A DNA stretch of 64,000 nt from Lacticaseibacillus yichunensis (GCF_003946405.1 NZ_RHOG01000009.1:1-64000), one strand, 5' to 3'. Numbered from the stretch's first letter, positions 8,971 to 17,564 are shown. Numbers and translations are program-made. Notes: a model not told the origin generated them from the letters alone.

Positions 8971-9759
8971 TCACAGATCAGAGCCCATCTGTTTGATCAC
9001 ATCTTCTGCGGCACGTTCTCCTTCAGTATGGCGAACGCGGATCAGTTTTTGAATCAGCCAAAGGGCGTGGATCTCCTGCGGCAAAAGGCCGAGGGTACCA
9101 AGCGACTGGGTCACCGAATCCGCCCGCATGACATAATGGTAATGCGGCGTCCCGGTGTATGTAAAGCGGTGGCCCTCCAGCACGTACTGGACATTGAACA
9201 GCGCGTCTTCCATGATCGCGACATGCTCATTGAAAGACAAGTCATGCGCCGTGATCAGCGCGCGGCGATACATTTTATTCCAAGTGTACCCGCGCACCGT
9301 CCCCACCGGTGCCAGCAGCCCGCGCAACAACTGGCTTTGCGTCAGCGGGCGAGCCAGCCGATCCGCCGGTTGGTGACTGCGTTCGTTGGTATCGTCGAGA
9401 AAATAGGGCGCGATGGCCATATCGGCGCCGCGTTCCATTGCCGCAACCAACGTGGCCACATGGGCAGGCAGCGCCCAGTCGTCGCCATCAAAAAAGGTGA
9501 CGTATTTACCTCGAGCTTGGGTGAGACCAGCATTGCGCGCCGCCGACACCCCGCCATTTAGCGGGAGGTAGACCGGTTCGACGCGGGCATCGCGTGCGGC
9601 ATAGGCCGCGATCAGGTCGGTCGTGTCATCCGTCGACGCATCGTCGATCACCAGCACCTGCAGCGCGGGATACGTTTGATGCAGCACACTGTCGAGGCTG
9701 CGCTTGAGATACGGCCGAAGATTGAAGATCGGCATGATCACTGAGACTAATGGCGTCAA
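8971..9759 (-). CDS. GT2-family glycosyltransferase
   Basis: A 262-residue inverting GT-A-fold glycosyltransferase. SVIMPIFNLRPYL at the N-terminus, VIDDASTDDT near residue 38 and the metal-binding motif FFDGDDW near residue 90 define family GT2. WNKMYRRALI and EDALFNVQYV further on are typical of enzymes building surface polysaccharides or teichoic-acid decorations. There is no C-terminal membrane segment, so it is probably cytosolic or peripheral. The only start available is TTG at 9759, behind an AAGGAAGGGATGG site with slightly long spacing. Acceptor and sugar donor cannot be predicted. A second small GT2 lies at 60.2 kb. Confidence 0.85.
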   Translation of the reverse strand: MTPLVSVIMPIFNLRPYLKRSLDSVLHQTYPALQVLVIDDASTDDTTDLIAAYAARDARVEPVYLPLNGGVSAARNAGLTQARGKYVTFFDGDDWALPAHVATLVAAMERGADMAIAPYFLDDTNERSHQPADRLARPLTQSQLLRGLLAPVGTVRGYTWNKMYRRALITAHDLSFNEHVAIMEDALFNVQYVLEGHRFTYTGTPHYHYVMRADSVTQSLGTLGLLPQEIHALWLIQKLIRVRHTEGERAAEDVIKQMGSDL

Positions 9760-9846
9760 ACCACTGTCACCATCCCTTCCTTATCCGTAGTATACCCGAC
9801 TTTTCTGTCAGGAAAGTGACAGCGCCAAACAAAACGGCATCTGCGC

Positions 9847-10608
9847 TCAATTTTCCGCGTCAAGCAACTCGGTCACCGGATCGAACCAGGCGCGCTCGGT
9901 GCTGGCAAGCGGCCGTTCCGTGATCAGGGTGTCGATGGCATTCAGCGCAAACCCGCGATACGGCGCCTGAATGTGGAATTTTTCCGTCTCGGAGACCACG
10001 ACGACCTGCCGTGCACTCTCCGCCAGGACCGCCTTCACCTCGGCATCATTGGCATAGGGAAAATACACCCCGTCCTTGGCGATCGCGGTGGCCCCGATAA
10101 ACGCCGCATCAAACGCAATGCGGCTGAGCGTGTTGAGATTGGCCGGCGAAAAGAAAAAGCGGCCGTGATGGTTGAGCTCCCCGCCCAGCATGTGAAGCGC
10201 CACGCCGCTTTTGACAGAAAGTGCGATCGCGTTGTCCAGCGAATGGGTGTAGATGGTCACGCCATCGGTCACGCTTTGGGACAGCTTCAACAGTGTCGTG
10301 GAATCATCGATGAAATACACGCCGCCGGGATGAATCAGCTGCAAGGCGCGCTGGGCCATCGCCGTCTTTTCCTTGGAAAAATGCTTGAGCCGCTCGGTGT
10401 AACTGGGCACGGAATGGCCGAATGTCAGCGCTACGATGCCACCGCGGGTGCGACGAGCTTGGCCGGCCGCCACCAGGGCCACGATGTCGCGGCGCGCGGT
10501 GTCGCGCGAGACGCCGACTGCGTGCATGATGTCCTCGACGCTGAGTTCTTTGCGCTCGGCGAGCAGCTGGCGGATCTCCTCGAAGCGTTTTTCCCGATAC
10601 ATGGCCAT
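9847..10608 (-). CDS. DeoR-family transcriptional regulator
   Basis: A 253-residue regulator with an N-terminal DeoR helix-turn-helix at about residues 8-58 (ELSVEDIMHAVGVSRDTARR) and a C-terminal DeoRC sensor domain of the sugar-phosphate-isomerase-like fold (DDSTTLLKLS, HSLDNAIALS, AAFIGATAI). Family members usually repress sugar catabolism genes and respond to a phosphorylated sugar. The frame is open 60 codons further upstream, but AGGAGG nine bases before the ATG at 10608 fixes the start. No sugar operon is adjacent, so its targets may lie elsewhere. A 16-bp sequence within its own promoter recurs in inverted orientation at 10961-10976. Confidence 0.88.
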   Translation of the reverse strand: MAMYREKRFEEIRQLLAERKELSVEDIMHAVGVSRDTARRDIVALVAAGQARRTRGGIVALTFGHSVPSYTERLKHFSKEKTAMAQRALQLIHPGGVYFIDDSTTLLKLSQSVTDGVTIYTHSLDNAIALSVKSGVALHMLGGELNHHGRFFFSPANLNTLSRIAFDAAFIGATAIAKDGVYFPYANDAEVKAVLAESARQVVVVSETEKFHIQAPYRGFALNAIDTLITERPLASTERAWFDPVTELLDAEN

Positions 10609-10641
10609 GTGTGGCTGCCTCCTGAATAACCTATTGCTTCT

Positions 10642-10670
10642 ATTATAACTGAAACTTTCGGAAATTGGGC
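10642..10670 (-). promoter_or_regulatory. deoR-type gene promoter with overlapping candidate operator
   Basis: On the minus strand TATAAT (10642-10647) is preceded by a 17-bp spacer and a weak -35, GCCCAA. The spacer contains TTTCCGAAAGTTTCAG (10649-10664 on the complementary strand), a plausible autoregulatory operator. Confidence 0.55.
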
Positions 10671-10976
10671 TCAACCTGCAAAACGCGGGGGTTGGGCGAA
10701 ATGCCCGGTTGAGCGCCGGCCGAAAATTGGCTGGCGACCGAAGTAGAGCGGACAAGCAACTTTGAGCCTGCAAAAACCGCGGTCTCAAAGCTTGCTTTCG
10801 GCGTAAGCGGCTTTGCCGCTAACGCCGACGAGGGGGCTTGCTCTGGGCGTTAGGCATTTATGCCTTACGCCCAGACATGTGAAGCGAGCCATTTCTGCCC
10901 TCCGCCCACCCTCATATCTAGCTTTGATCTGATAACCGCTTAGACCGTAAAACCAAAACCTTTCCGAAAGTTTCAG
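10649..10976. repeat. perfect 16-bp inverted repeat spaced 328 bp end to end
   Basis: CTGAAACTTTCGGAAA at 10649-10664 and its exact reverse complement at 10961-10976 bracket family A copy A2. They could be two operators for the DeoR protein, allowing looping, or the termini of a small mobile segment. Confidence 0.7.
10708..10918 (+). repeat. family A multi-branched structured repeat, copy A2
   Basis: The inner helices of family A are intact: AAGCAACTTTGAG with CTCAAAGCTTGCTT, and TCGGCGT with ACGCCGA over GCGGC/GCCGC. This copy is longer because an extra perfect-looking hairpin, CTGGGCGTTAGGCA with TGCCTTACGCCCAG (10843-10874), sits between the last helix and the closing stem. The outer stem is weaker than in A1. 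It ends CCCACCCTCATATC. Confidence 0.75.
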
Positions 10977-11463
10977 AGAAGTTGACGCAATAGATTCTTC
11001 TTGGCCACGCCCTATGGCTTCTGGACCAGCAACCAACTGAAAGCCGATGAACAGGCGCCTTCCATGTCCCAGTCCCTCGGTTCTCACCGCCTCACGCCCC
11101 TTCCCACAAGCATTTTCTACTGAGCAAGCCGTTTTTTCCGCGTGCCGCCCCGCCTCGCTTTGAAACGTAGCTTGCGATCTGTTGCAATTTTACTAGGACA
11201 ACAGTTTCCAGATGGCGGTCCACTTCGGCCATCTTGTGTGTCTCATCGTTTCCGCATTCTGTATCTATTTTCACTTTGATACGAAACTACGTGAACGTTA
11301 TCTAGAGGTTTTGGAAAGCGGTTTACGGCGCGGTTGCTTACGGTTTTTCACAGTGTTTCGTTTGTTTCTGAAGGTTTCGTTAGTTGGAAAATGTTCACGG
11401 ATTCACAATTGCACGGTAAGGTGAAGACGTTGTTGAGTTCAATTCATGAAAGGTGGAAATACT
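10977..11463. other. upstream region of the AEC transporter gene
   Basis: About 490 bp without a credible ORF. The half nearest the gene is T-rich with repeated GGTTT/ACGG words. A possible -35 TTGGAA (11384) and -10 CACAAT (11404) are spaced too closely to be convincing. This is the likely target region of the neighbouring two-component system, but I cannot define a site. Confidence 0.4.
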
Positions 11464-12519
11464 ATGGGTTTGTTAGACGCGATCAAGGCGACATTCACGA
11501 ACAGTGCCATTATTAGTGCCATTACGTCTGTGATCTTTATCATCCTGCTTGGGTTCTACATGCGAAAGAAAGGGACTTTTGCCGAGAACTTTGGGAAGGT
11601 CTTGTCCAAAGTCGTTCTGTCTGTCGCATTGCCGGCATTGGCTTTCAATTCATTCATGGCCGACATCGACTCCAAGACGCTTGCGCAAGGGATGAACGTG
11701 CTGATCTGGGGGATCATCATCTATGTGATTCTGATCTTCGTGACCCCGCTGCCGTACCTGGAGTACAAGGGCGATAAGCGGACCACGCTGTCTGTTTTGA
11801 CCATTTTCGGGTCGACGACGTTCTTCGGGATTCCGATCGTCGGCGCCGTTCTTGGGCCAAAGGGGATCATGTACAGCTCGATCTTCAACATTGGCTACCG
11901 AATCTTCCTTTATAGCTATGGCTACATCCGGATGTCTGGGCTGAAGATGGACAAGGACAATATTAAGAAAATGTTCCTCAATCCAGTCGTCATCGCGACG
12001 TTTGCCGGCTTGATTCTGTGGCTGATCCAGGGCTCCATGCCGCAAGTCACCGTTGCCGCTGCTACTGGTGGCACCGCAACCGTTGCCTTTTACCGCATCG
12101 ACCAGACGGCAAAATGGCTCTTCCAGCCGCTGTCTTATCTGGCGAACCTGACCTCCCCGCTGGCCTGGTTGTCCATCGGGATCACGCTTGGCTCCATCTC
12201 CTTCAAGGAAGCGGCGTCCGATAAGACTTCCTGGTATTACAGCTTCAACAAGGTCATCTTGGTACCGCTGCTCAACTTGGTCCTGCTGCTGATCTTGAAT
12301 GCGACGCACATCATGCCCGTCGACTACACGGCGATCGCCACAATGTGCATTATGATGGCCACGCCGACAGCCGCTGTCACCTCTGCATACGCGATCAGTT
12401 TTGATCATGAAGCAGTCATGGCCTCGGATGCCTCGCTGCTTTCGACCATTGTTGCCGTTGTCGCCATGCCATTTTGGATCGCGATTCTGCAGATTCTCAA
12501 TGCCGCAGGACTGTTTTAA
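11464..12519 (+). CDS. AEC (auxin efflux carrier) family transporter, probable organic-acid permease
   Basis: A 351-residue membrane protein with about ten hydrophobic segments in two halves, characteristic of AEC transporters. FGSTTFFGIPIVGAVLG near residue 116 and the C-terminal MATPTAAVTSAYAISF loop are family landmarks. In lactic acid bacteria, members such as MleP move malate or other hydroxy- and keto-acids. ATG 11464 is preceded by AAAGGTGG seven bases away; the in-frame ATG at 11446 has no ribosome site. A D-2-hydroxyacid dehydrogenase follows in the same direction, and a CitA/DcuS-type two-component system converges on the pair, which supports an organic-acid substrate. Confidence 0.85.
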   Translation: MGLLDAIKATFTNSAIISAITSVIFIILLGFYMRKKGTFAENFGKVLSKVVLSVALPALAFNSFMADIDSKTLAQGMNVLIWGIIIYVILIFVTPLPYLEYKGDKRTTLSVLTIFGSTTFFGIPIVGAVLGPKGIMYSSIFNIGYRIFLYSYGYIRMSGLKMDKDNIKKMFLNPVVIATFAGLILWLIQGSMPQVTVAAATGGTATVAFYRIDQTAKWLFQPLSYLANLTSPLAWLSIGITLGSISFKEAASDKTSWYYSFNKVILVPLLNLVLLLILNATHIMPVDYTAIATMCIMMATPTAAVTSAYAISFDHEAVMASDASLLSTIVAVVAMPFWIAILQILNAAGLF

Positions 12520-12614
12520 CACGCGGCACTATATGAACCGGCAGACTTATTTTTAAAAAATAGCGAGCTTATGCCGCTACATAACTGAGTGAATAGAAAG
12601 GGTGCGTGTCTGAT

Positions 12615-13619
12615 ATGTTTAAGATCGTTGCTTATGGCGTACGAGACAATGAGGTGCCGTATTTCAAGGCCCTCAACAAATACAATTATGAGCTGAAGCT
12701 GGTGCCGGAATTCTTGACCCACGACAATGTCGAAACGGCCAAAGGGGCAGATGGGGTGATGCTGCGGGCGAATTGTGTCGCCGATGCGCAGAACCTGGCG
12801 AAGTTTAACGAATGGGGCATTCAATATGTGATGACCCGCACCGTGGGCTTCAACCACATCGACTTGAACGCGATCAAGCAATATGGCATGAAGTGCGCGC
12901 GCGTGCCTGCCTATTCGCCATATGCGGTCGCGGAGCTTGCGATGACCTTGGGCATGATGCTGTACCGGCACACGGCCCTGGCCACCAGCAATACCAACGC
13001 TGGCAAGTTTGCCGTTGATCCGAACACTTTTTCCAAGGAGATTCATTCCAGCACCGTCGGCATTATCGGCGCCGGGAAAATTGGCGCGACTGAGGCCAGC
13101 TTGTATCATGGTATGGGCGCGACCGTCCTGGCATATGATCCGTACCCAAGCGACTATGCCCGCCAGTTCGTGACCTTCGTCGAGCAAGACGAACTGCTGG
13201 CAAAATCCGACATCATCTCGATTCACACGCCTTATTTCAAGGGCCAAAACGATGATTTCGTCAACGCCGACTTGATCGCCAAGATGAAAGATGGCGTCAT
13301 GCTGGTCAACACCGCGCGCGGCGAGCTGAATGACTACAAGGCGGTTCTTGCCGCATTGAAGTCCGGCAAGCTCGACGGGTTTGCCACCGACGTTTACAAA
13401 AACGAGACCGAACTGCTCGGCCACACGTTTGACGGGGCCTTGGCGCAGGCCGACATGGAAGCCTTGCGCGACCTTTATCCAAAGGTCCTGATGACGCCGC
13501 ATATCGGCTCTTACACGGAGCCAGCCTTGCACGACATGATTGCCGTTTCCTATGACAACTTCGAGCAAGCGCAGCAGACCGGCCATACCGATAACGATAT
13601 TCCATTGCCAAAAGACTGA
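12615..13619 (+). CDS. D-2-hydroxyacid dehydrogenase (D-lactate/D-hydroxyisocaproate type)
   Basis: A 334-residue NAD-dependent dehydrogenase that interconverts 2-keto acids and D-2-hydroxy acids in the cytoplasm. The Rossmann motif is VGIIGAGKIG near residue 145, with AYDPYP after the second strand. The catalytic residues are visible: Arg in NTARGELND, Glu in TDVYKNE and His in PHIGSYT. The size and the MFKIVAYGVRDNE opening match D-LDH/D-HicDH enzymes of lactobacilli. An in-frame GTG at 12606 lies too close to the AAAGGG site, so ATG 12615 is preferred. It lies 95 bp behind the AEC transporter and is probably cotranscribed. The keto-acid preference cannot be settled from the sequence. Confidence 0.88.
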   Translation: MFKIVAYGVRDNEVPYFKALNKYNYELKLVPEFLTHDNVETAKGADGVMLRANCVADAQNLAKFNEWGIQYVMTRTVGFNHIDLNAIKQYGMKCARVPAYSPYAVAELAMTLGMMLYRHTALATSNTNAGKFAVDPNTFSKEIHSSTVGIIGAGKIGATEASLYHGMGATVLAYDPYPSDYARQFVTFVEQDELLAKSDIISIHTPYFKGQNDDFVNADLIAKMKDGVMLVNTARGELNDYKAVLAALKSGKLDGFATDVYKNETELLGHTFDGALAQADMEALRDLYPKVLMTPHIGSYTEPALHDMIAVSYDNFEQAQQTGHTDNDIPLPKD

Positions 13620-13639
13620 TCACGAGTCCATAGAACGCG

Positions 13640-13676
13640 CAAAGGGCACCGAGGAAAAAACCTCGGTGCCCTTTTG
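13640..13676. terminator. bidirectional terminator
   Basis: AAAGGGCACCGAGG, an A6 loop and CCTCGGTGCCCTTTT lie between the convergent dehydrogenase and response-regulator genes. Confidence 0.9.
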
Positions 13677-13689
13677 TGTCTCCTCGTAC

Positions 13690-14418
13690 TCATTTTGGGG
13701 CTTGAGTTGGCCCCTCTGCTTGCGTTGGCCCCTCATTGTCCGTTAAGCGGTACACGGTGACCGGGCGGCCCACTTTCAGGTACTTGACCGCCCCGCTGAC
13801 CTCGCCCTGCGCCAGCAGGTAATCTAAGTATTTTTTGGTCGAAATACGCGACAGCTTCACGACCTTGGCGACCTCCTGATTGGAAAAAGGCTGCGCCATT
13901 TCCTGCAATTGCTGGCGAATGCGGCCGAGGGTATAGGCGGACAGGCCCTTGGGCAGTGTCGGCTCCGGCGCCGTTTCGGTCGGCGTCTCGGCGACAAATA
14001 GCTGGTCGAGGTCGGTCTGGGAAACGGAGCCGTCTCCGCTGGTCATTTTCTGCACCGTCTGGAAGCGCTGAATCGCCGTTTGAAACCGCGCAAAGGAAAA
14101 TGGTTTGACGAGATAATCCAGCACCCCGTAATCCAGCGCCTCTCGCACATGTCCGAGGTCGCTGGCGGCGGTCAGCATGATGACTTGCGGATGCCAGTTG
14201 CGGGCCGTCAATTCCTGAAGCATCTCGGCGCCTGACAGGGTCGGCATGTAGACATCCAGCAAGATCAGGTCCGCCGGCTGACTCTGATAGGCGTCCAGCG
14301 CCGACTGGGCATCGCCGAATTCGCGCAAGGTGAGATCCGCGCCCAGCACCCGCCGCAAATATTGGCCATTCAATTCCCGTACCATCGGGTCATCTTCAAC
14401 GATCATCACTTGGGTCAT
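13690..14418 (-). CDS. CitB/DcuR-family response regulator
   Basis: A 242-residue two-component response regulator. The receiver domain occupies residues 1-120, with the acidic pocket IVEDDP, the phospho-acceptor Asp in LILLDVYMP and the conserved Lys in LVKPFSF. The C-terminal half has the helix-turn-helix of the CitB/DpiA group (FSNQEVAKVVKLSRISTKKY), which controls citrate, malate or other C4-acid genes. The first ATG (14424) directly abuts AAGGAGG, so the second ATG at 14418, six bases away, is the likely start. The gene overlaps the end of the kinase gene by 23 bp. The neighbouring permease and dehydrogenase genes are its natural candidate targets. Confidence 0.9.
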   Translation of the reverse strand: MTQVMIVEDDPMVRELNGQYLRRVLGADLTLREFGDAQSALDAYQSQPADLILLDVYMPTLSGAEMLQELTARNWHPQVIMLTAASDLGHVREALDYGVLDYLVKPFSFARFQTAIQRFQTVQKMTSGDGSVSQTDLDQLFVAETPTETAPEPTLPKGLSAYTLGRIRQQLQEMAQPFSNQEVAKVVKLSRISTKKYLDYLLAQGEVSGAVKYLKVGRPVTVYRLTDNEGPTQAEGPTQAPK

Positions 14419-16024
14419 CTGCATCCTCCTTATCCACCAGTGGCAGCTCCACGGTCATCACGGTGCCGGCCGGGTCGTTGTCCTCGATTGCCAGAAAGCC
14501 GTGATGGGCCTTGATCACATCATTCACCAGTGCCAGCCCGTAACCGCGATCCGAGCCTTTCGTGGAAAAATGCTTGGCCAGGATCTTGTCTTTCAGCGCC
14601 GGTGCAACGCCTTGTCCATTATCCGCCACTTCCAGCAAAATGGTGCGGCTTTCTTCATCATAATTCAGACTGACAGCGACCGTGCCTGTTTTCACCGAAA
14701 CAGCATCCAAGGCGTTGTCGATCAGATTGCCTAGGACCTTGATCAATTCGGCCTCAATCTTCGTATCCGTCTCATTCAGCGCCGGCAGCTGGCTGTCCTC
14801 GCTGACGGTGAAGGTCTTGCCCTGCTCATGAGCTTCGTTGGCCTTCGCCAGCAAAAATCCTGTCACGGCCGGCAACTTGATGCGACTGTTGAGACTGCCA
14901 AACTCGCTTTGATAATCGTGATGAAAATCAAAGACCAGCGTCTGCAGGCGATCGTATTGCTTGAGCTCGACCAGCCCGGAGATCACCTGCAACTTGTTCA
15001 TGAACTCGTGCTGCTGGGCGCGCAGGGCTTCGATGTACTGCTTGGTGCCAGCCAGCTGGGCGACGAGCTGCTGGTAATCGGATTGGTCATGGACCAGGGC
15101 CAACTGCCCCAAGTTGCGCTTGCCGGCCATCAGAGGCGTGGTCGAGACGATCAGTTCCTTGCCCCTGACCGCCACCGGTCGATTCATCGCCTTGGCTTCA
15201 TGAAAAAGCGCGTCATATAGATCCGTCGTCAGCGCATTGCCGGGCGTCAACGCCGGAAACAGCTGACTGGCCTGGGCGTTGAGCTGAATGATCACGTGCT
15301 GGTCATCGATCGCGATCAGGCCATCTGACATACTTTCCCGCAGCGCGGTCAATTCAGTGACCTGGGCCGTGATCTGATCAGGCGTCATGCCCAGCAGCCG
15401 CTTGCGCAGATACAAAGAGACCCACGCCGCCCCGAACACCCCGAGCAACAGCCCGATGAGGCCACCGATCAGAATCGGTTTTTGCACCGCGAGAATCTCC
15501 GCTTGAACCGTCTTGACGGTGACAGTGATGCAGACGATGCCGATCTGCTGGCCATCTTTGATCACCGGGGTGAAGTAGCGATATTCGGGACCAAGCACGC
15601 CGACTGTTTTCGAATAGTGGGGCTTGCCGTTCAACGACTTGGCCGCATCGTCTCTTAATAGGAAGGAACGACCGATCTGATCTTTCACCGGATGCGACCA
15701 GCGGATGAGGTCCATGTTCATCACGACCACCGCGTCGACCTGCATCGTGGTCTGAATGCGGTGCGTGTAGCGCTCGATGGCATTATCCGCCGACTCGGGC
15801 GCCTGATACGCCTTGAGGTGCTGGAGCACGACCGGATTTTTGCGCACCGCCTCGCCGATATTATGAATGGTCTGATTAGTCCGGGTCTCTTCATTGGTCG
15901 CGGTCTGCCCGGCGACGAATAGCCCGGAAATGATCAGCGCAATGGCGACCGTGATCACGATCACCAGCATGATCACCGCGCGAAAAGAGATCCGGCGATG
16001 AATTTTGGTCAGCTGTTTCAACAT
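14396..16024 (-). CDS. CitA/DcuS-family sensor histidine kinase
   Basis: A 542-residue membrane kinase. A transmembrane helix near residues 12-37, an extracytoplasmic sensor domain to about 178 (with a SHPVKDQIGRS stretch usual in PASC sensors of carboxylates), a second helix to about 205, a cytoplasmic PAS domain near 220-300, the phospho-acceptor box QQHEFMNKLQVISG and an ATPase domain with NLIDNALDA, DNGQGVAP and GYGLALV can be read in order. The frame is open 59 codons further, into a family B repeat. ATG 16024 begins the hydrophilic leader MLKQLTKIHRR and is preceded by AGGCAGAGAAAAT, so it is preferred. The sensor probably detects external malate, citrate or a related acid. Confidence 0.88.
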   Translation of the reverse strand: MLKQLTKIHRRISFRAVIMLVIVITVAIALIISGLFVAGQTATNEETRTNQTIHNIGEAVRKNPVVLQHLKAYQAPESADNAIERYTHRIQTTMQVDAVVVMNMDLIRWSHPVKDQIGRSFLLRDDAAKSLNGKPHYSKTVGVLGPEYRYFTPVIKDGQQIGIVCITVTVKTVQAEILAVQKPILIGGLIGLLLGVFGAAWVSLYLRKRLLGMTPDQITAQVTELTALRESMSDGLIAIDDQHVIIQLNAQASQLFPALTPGNALTTDLYDALFHEAKAMNRPVAVRGKELIVSTTPLMAGKRNLGQLALVHDQSDYQQLVAQLAGTKQYIEALRAQQHEFMNKLQVISGLVELKQYDRLQTLVFDFHHDYQSEFGSLNSRIKLPAVTGFLLAKANEAHEQGKTFTVSEDSQLPALNETDTKIEAELIKVLGNLIDNALDAVSVKTGTVAVSLNYDEESRTILLEVADNGQGVAPALKDKILAKHFSTKGSDRGYGLALVNDVIKAHHGFLAIEDNDPAGTVMTVELPLVDKEDADDPSDDR

Positions 16025-16083
16025 ATTTTCTCTGCCTGAGTTCCGTTGGGATACGTCTATCTTACCATGACTGGATTTGTTGT

Positions 16084-16215
16084 AGGGTGCGTCGGTCCGC
16101 GGGATGGTGGAATAGCTAGGTCGGCTCAAACACTTGATGGCGTCCTTTGCCGTCGAGTACTTGAGCCGCCGCATGTTGCCACCATGCGGGCCGGAGCCCA
16201 ACTGTTACGTCAGGA
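16084..16215 (+). repeat. family B intergenic hairpin repeat (B2)
   Basis: A single unit between the divergent kinase and 3D-domain genes. GGGATGGTGGAATAGCTA pairs at distance with TGTTGCCACCATGCGG, and the apical stem is TTGATGGCG with CGTCGAGTA. It opens with AGGGTGCG and closes with GGAGCCCAACT, like the other units. Confidence 0.7.
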
Positions 16216-16444
16216 TTGTAAGATGAAGGCTCTGGTGAAAATTTGCACGCACAACGATTTTTGTAAAGTGGGGCGCTGGCCCACGCGAGCCGCCGCTTTT
16301 CGGCAAAAAAGCCCACTGTGTGAACGCTTGCACGGAAATATGACAAGTGAAGTGGGAATGTGCCAATATTACAGGAGCATGACATTGTGACAGTCCACTG
16401 CGTATTTGTAAACTTGCTGGCACTATCATGACACACCAGCTCGA

Positions 16445-16450
16445 TATACT
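16445..16450 (+). promoter_or_regulatory. putative -10 of the 3D-domain protein gene
   Basis: TATACT 60 bp before the ATG. No consensus -35 lies at the right distance, so the call is tentative. Confidence 0.35.
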
Positions 16451-16509
16451 ACTCTCAGATTTAAGTTGAAAAACCGCGAATCACACTTTTGGGAGTGACT
16501 TTTATTTTA

Positions 16510-17283
16510 ATGAAGCGAATCAAAATGATGGCAGTCGCGATGTTCACAGTTCTTGGGGGACTGCTCGCGTTCTACTCATCTGACAAACCTGTTGAAGCGA
16601 TCGCGCGCCCGGCTACCGGGACCCAGATCGTTCAAGCCGATCAAGTAACCTCAATCTCAGACAACGCTGCTGCAAGCATGGCCGCCAACATCGTGGCCAC
16701 CAACGACTTGCGCAATCAACCGAATAAGATCGTCATCACCGTTGGCGTGAACCCATACGCCGTCGCTGAAGAAAAACGCGAAGCGAAGATCGCAGCCGCC
16801 AAGAAAGCCGCTGCGGCCCGCAAAGCTGCGGCTGCCAAGAAGGCTGCGGCTGAAAAGCTCGCCGCACAAAAGGCTGCCGCTGCAAAAGCTGCGGCAGCCC
16901 TCGCGGCACAAAAAGCGGCAGCTGCCAAGGCAGCTGCTGCAAAGGCGGCGGCCGCCAAAGCCGCTGCGGCTAGCCAGGCTGCAACGACCACGACTGTTTC
17001 CAACACGACTGGTAGCAACAAAGGCACCTTCAAGCTCAGCTTCTACGATCCGGCCGCCATGGGCTCAAGCCTGGGTTATGGTGGTGTTGCCGCTAACCTG
17101 TCCGTGTTCCCTCGTGGCACGCAACTGAAGATCGTCCTTTCCAACGGCACAGTTTGGTACCGCACCGTCAACGACACCGGCGGCTTCGCCTATGCGAACC
17201 CCAACCAGCTGGATGTCGCAATGCCAAACAGCCAAATTCCATCAGCCGGGATCCTTTACGCAACGGTCTACGTTGTTGGCTGA
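16510..17283 (+). CDS. secreted alanine-rich protein with C-terminal 3D domain
   Basis: A 257-residue exported protein. A signal sequence or membrane anchor (MKRIKMMAVAMFTVLGGLLA) is followed by a region of about 65 residues (roughly 80-150) made almost only of Ala, Lys and a few Gln in AAAKAAA-like repeats, predicted to be a long helix. The C-terminal 85 residues match the 3D domain found in lytic transglycosylase-like cell-wall proteins: GGVAANLSVFPRGTQLKI, then the acidic positions in VNDTGGF and QLDVAMP. It probably acts on or at peptidoglycan. ATG 16510 has a GGGAGTGA site; the frame could open at TTG 16489 but that codon overlaps the site. A terminator follows directly. Confidence 0.8.
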   Translation: MKRIKMMAVAMFTVLGGLLAFYSSDKPVEAIARPATGTQIVQADQVTSISDNAAASMAANIVATNDLRNQPNKIVITVGVNPYAVAEEKREAKIAAAKKAAAARKAAAAKKAAAEKLAAQKAAAAKAAAALAAQKAAAAKAAAAKAAAAKAAAASQAATTTTVSNTTGSNKGTFKLSFYDPAAMGSSLGYGGVAANLSVFPRGTQLKIVLSNGTVWYRTVNDTGGFAYANPNQLDVAMPNSQIPSAGILYATVYVVG

Positions 17284-17304
17284 TCACAACTGAATAGCAC
17301 GATC

Positions 17305-17333
17305 GAAGCCGGGAGCGCGTCTCCTGGCTTTTT
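17305..17333 (+). terminator. terminator of the 3D-domain protein gene
   Basis: GAAGCCGGGAG, a short loop and CTCCTGGCTTTTTT start about 20 bp past the stop. Confidence 0.85.
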
Positions 17334-17527
17334 TGATGCGCCGGTGTGATTGGCCCTGGGGTGGTGGTGCGCCCGTCTGGCCTCACCGAACGCAAAAAGG
17401 CGTTTCAGCTCCGACCAAATGTGGGCCGTCGAGTTGAAACGTCTTTGCTTTTTCCAGTTTGTCAATGTGCCCAAAATTCGGCCGAATTTTTGTGCATGTT
17501 TAGATTTTTTGTCGATTCTCACTTTTT

Positions 17528-17564
17528 TGAAAAAAGGTCAGAATCGAAAAAAAAGATTCTGGCC
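17528..17564 (-). terminator. terminator of candidate RNA1
   Basis: On the minus strand GGCCAGAATC, a T-rich loop and GATTCTGACC are followed by TTTTTTC. Confidence 0.6.

Noticed and set aside
12516-13586. A 356-codon open frame on the minus strand opposite the D-2-hydroxyacid dehydrogenase
   Set aside because: It is the antisense shadow of a GC-rich gene. It lacks a ribosome site and has no recognisable domain, and the plus-strand enzyme is certain.
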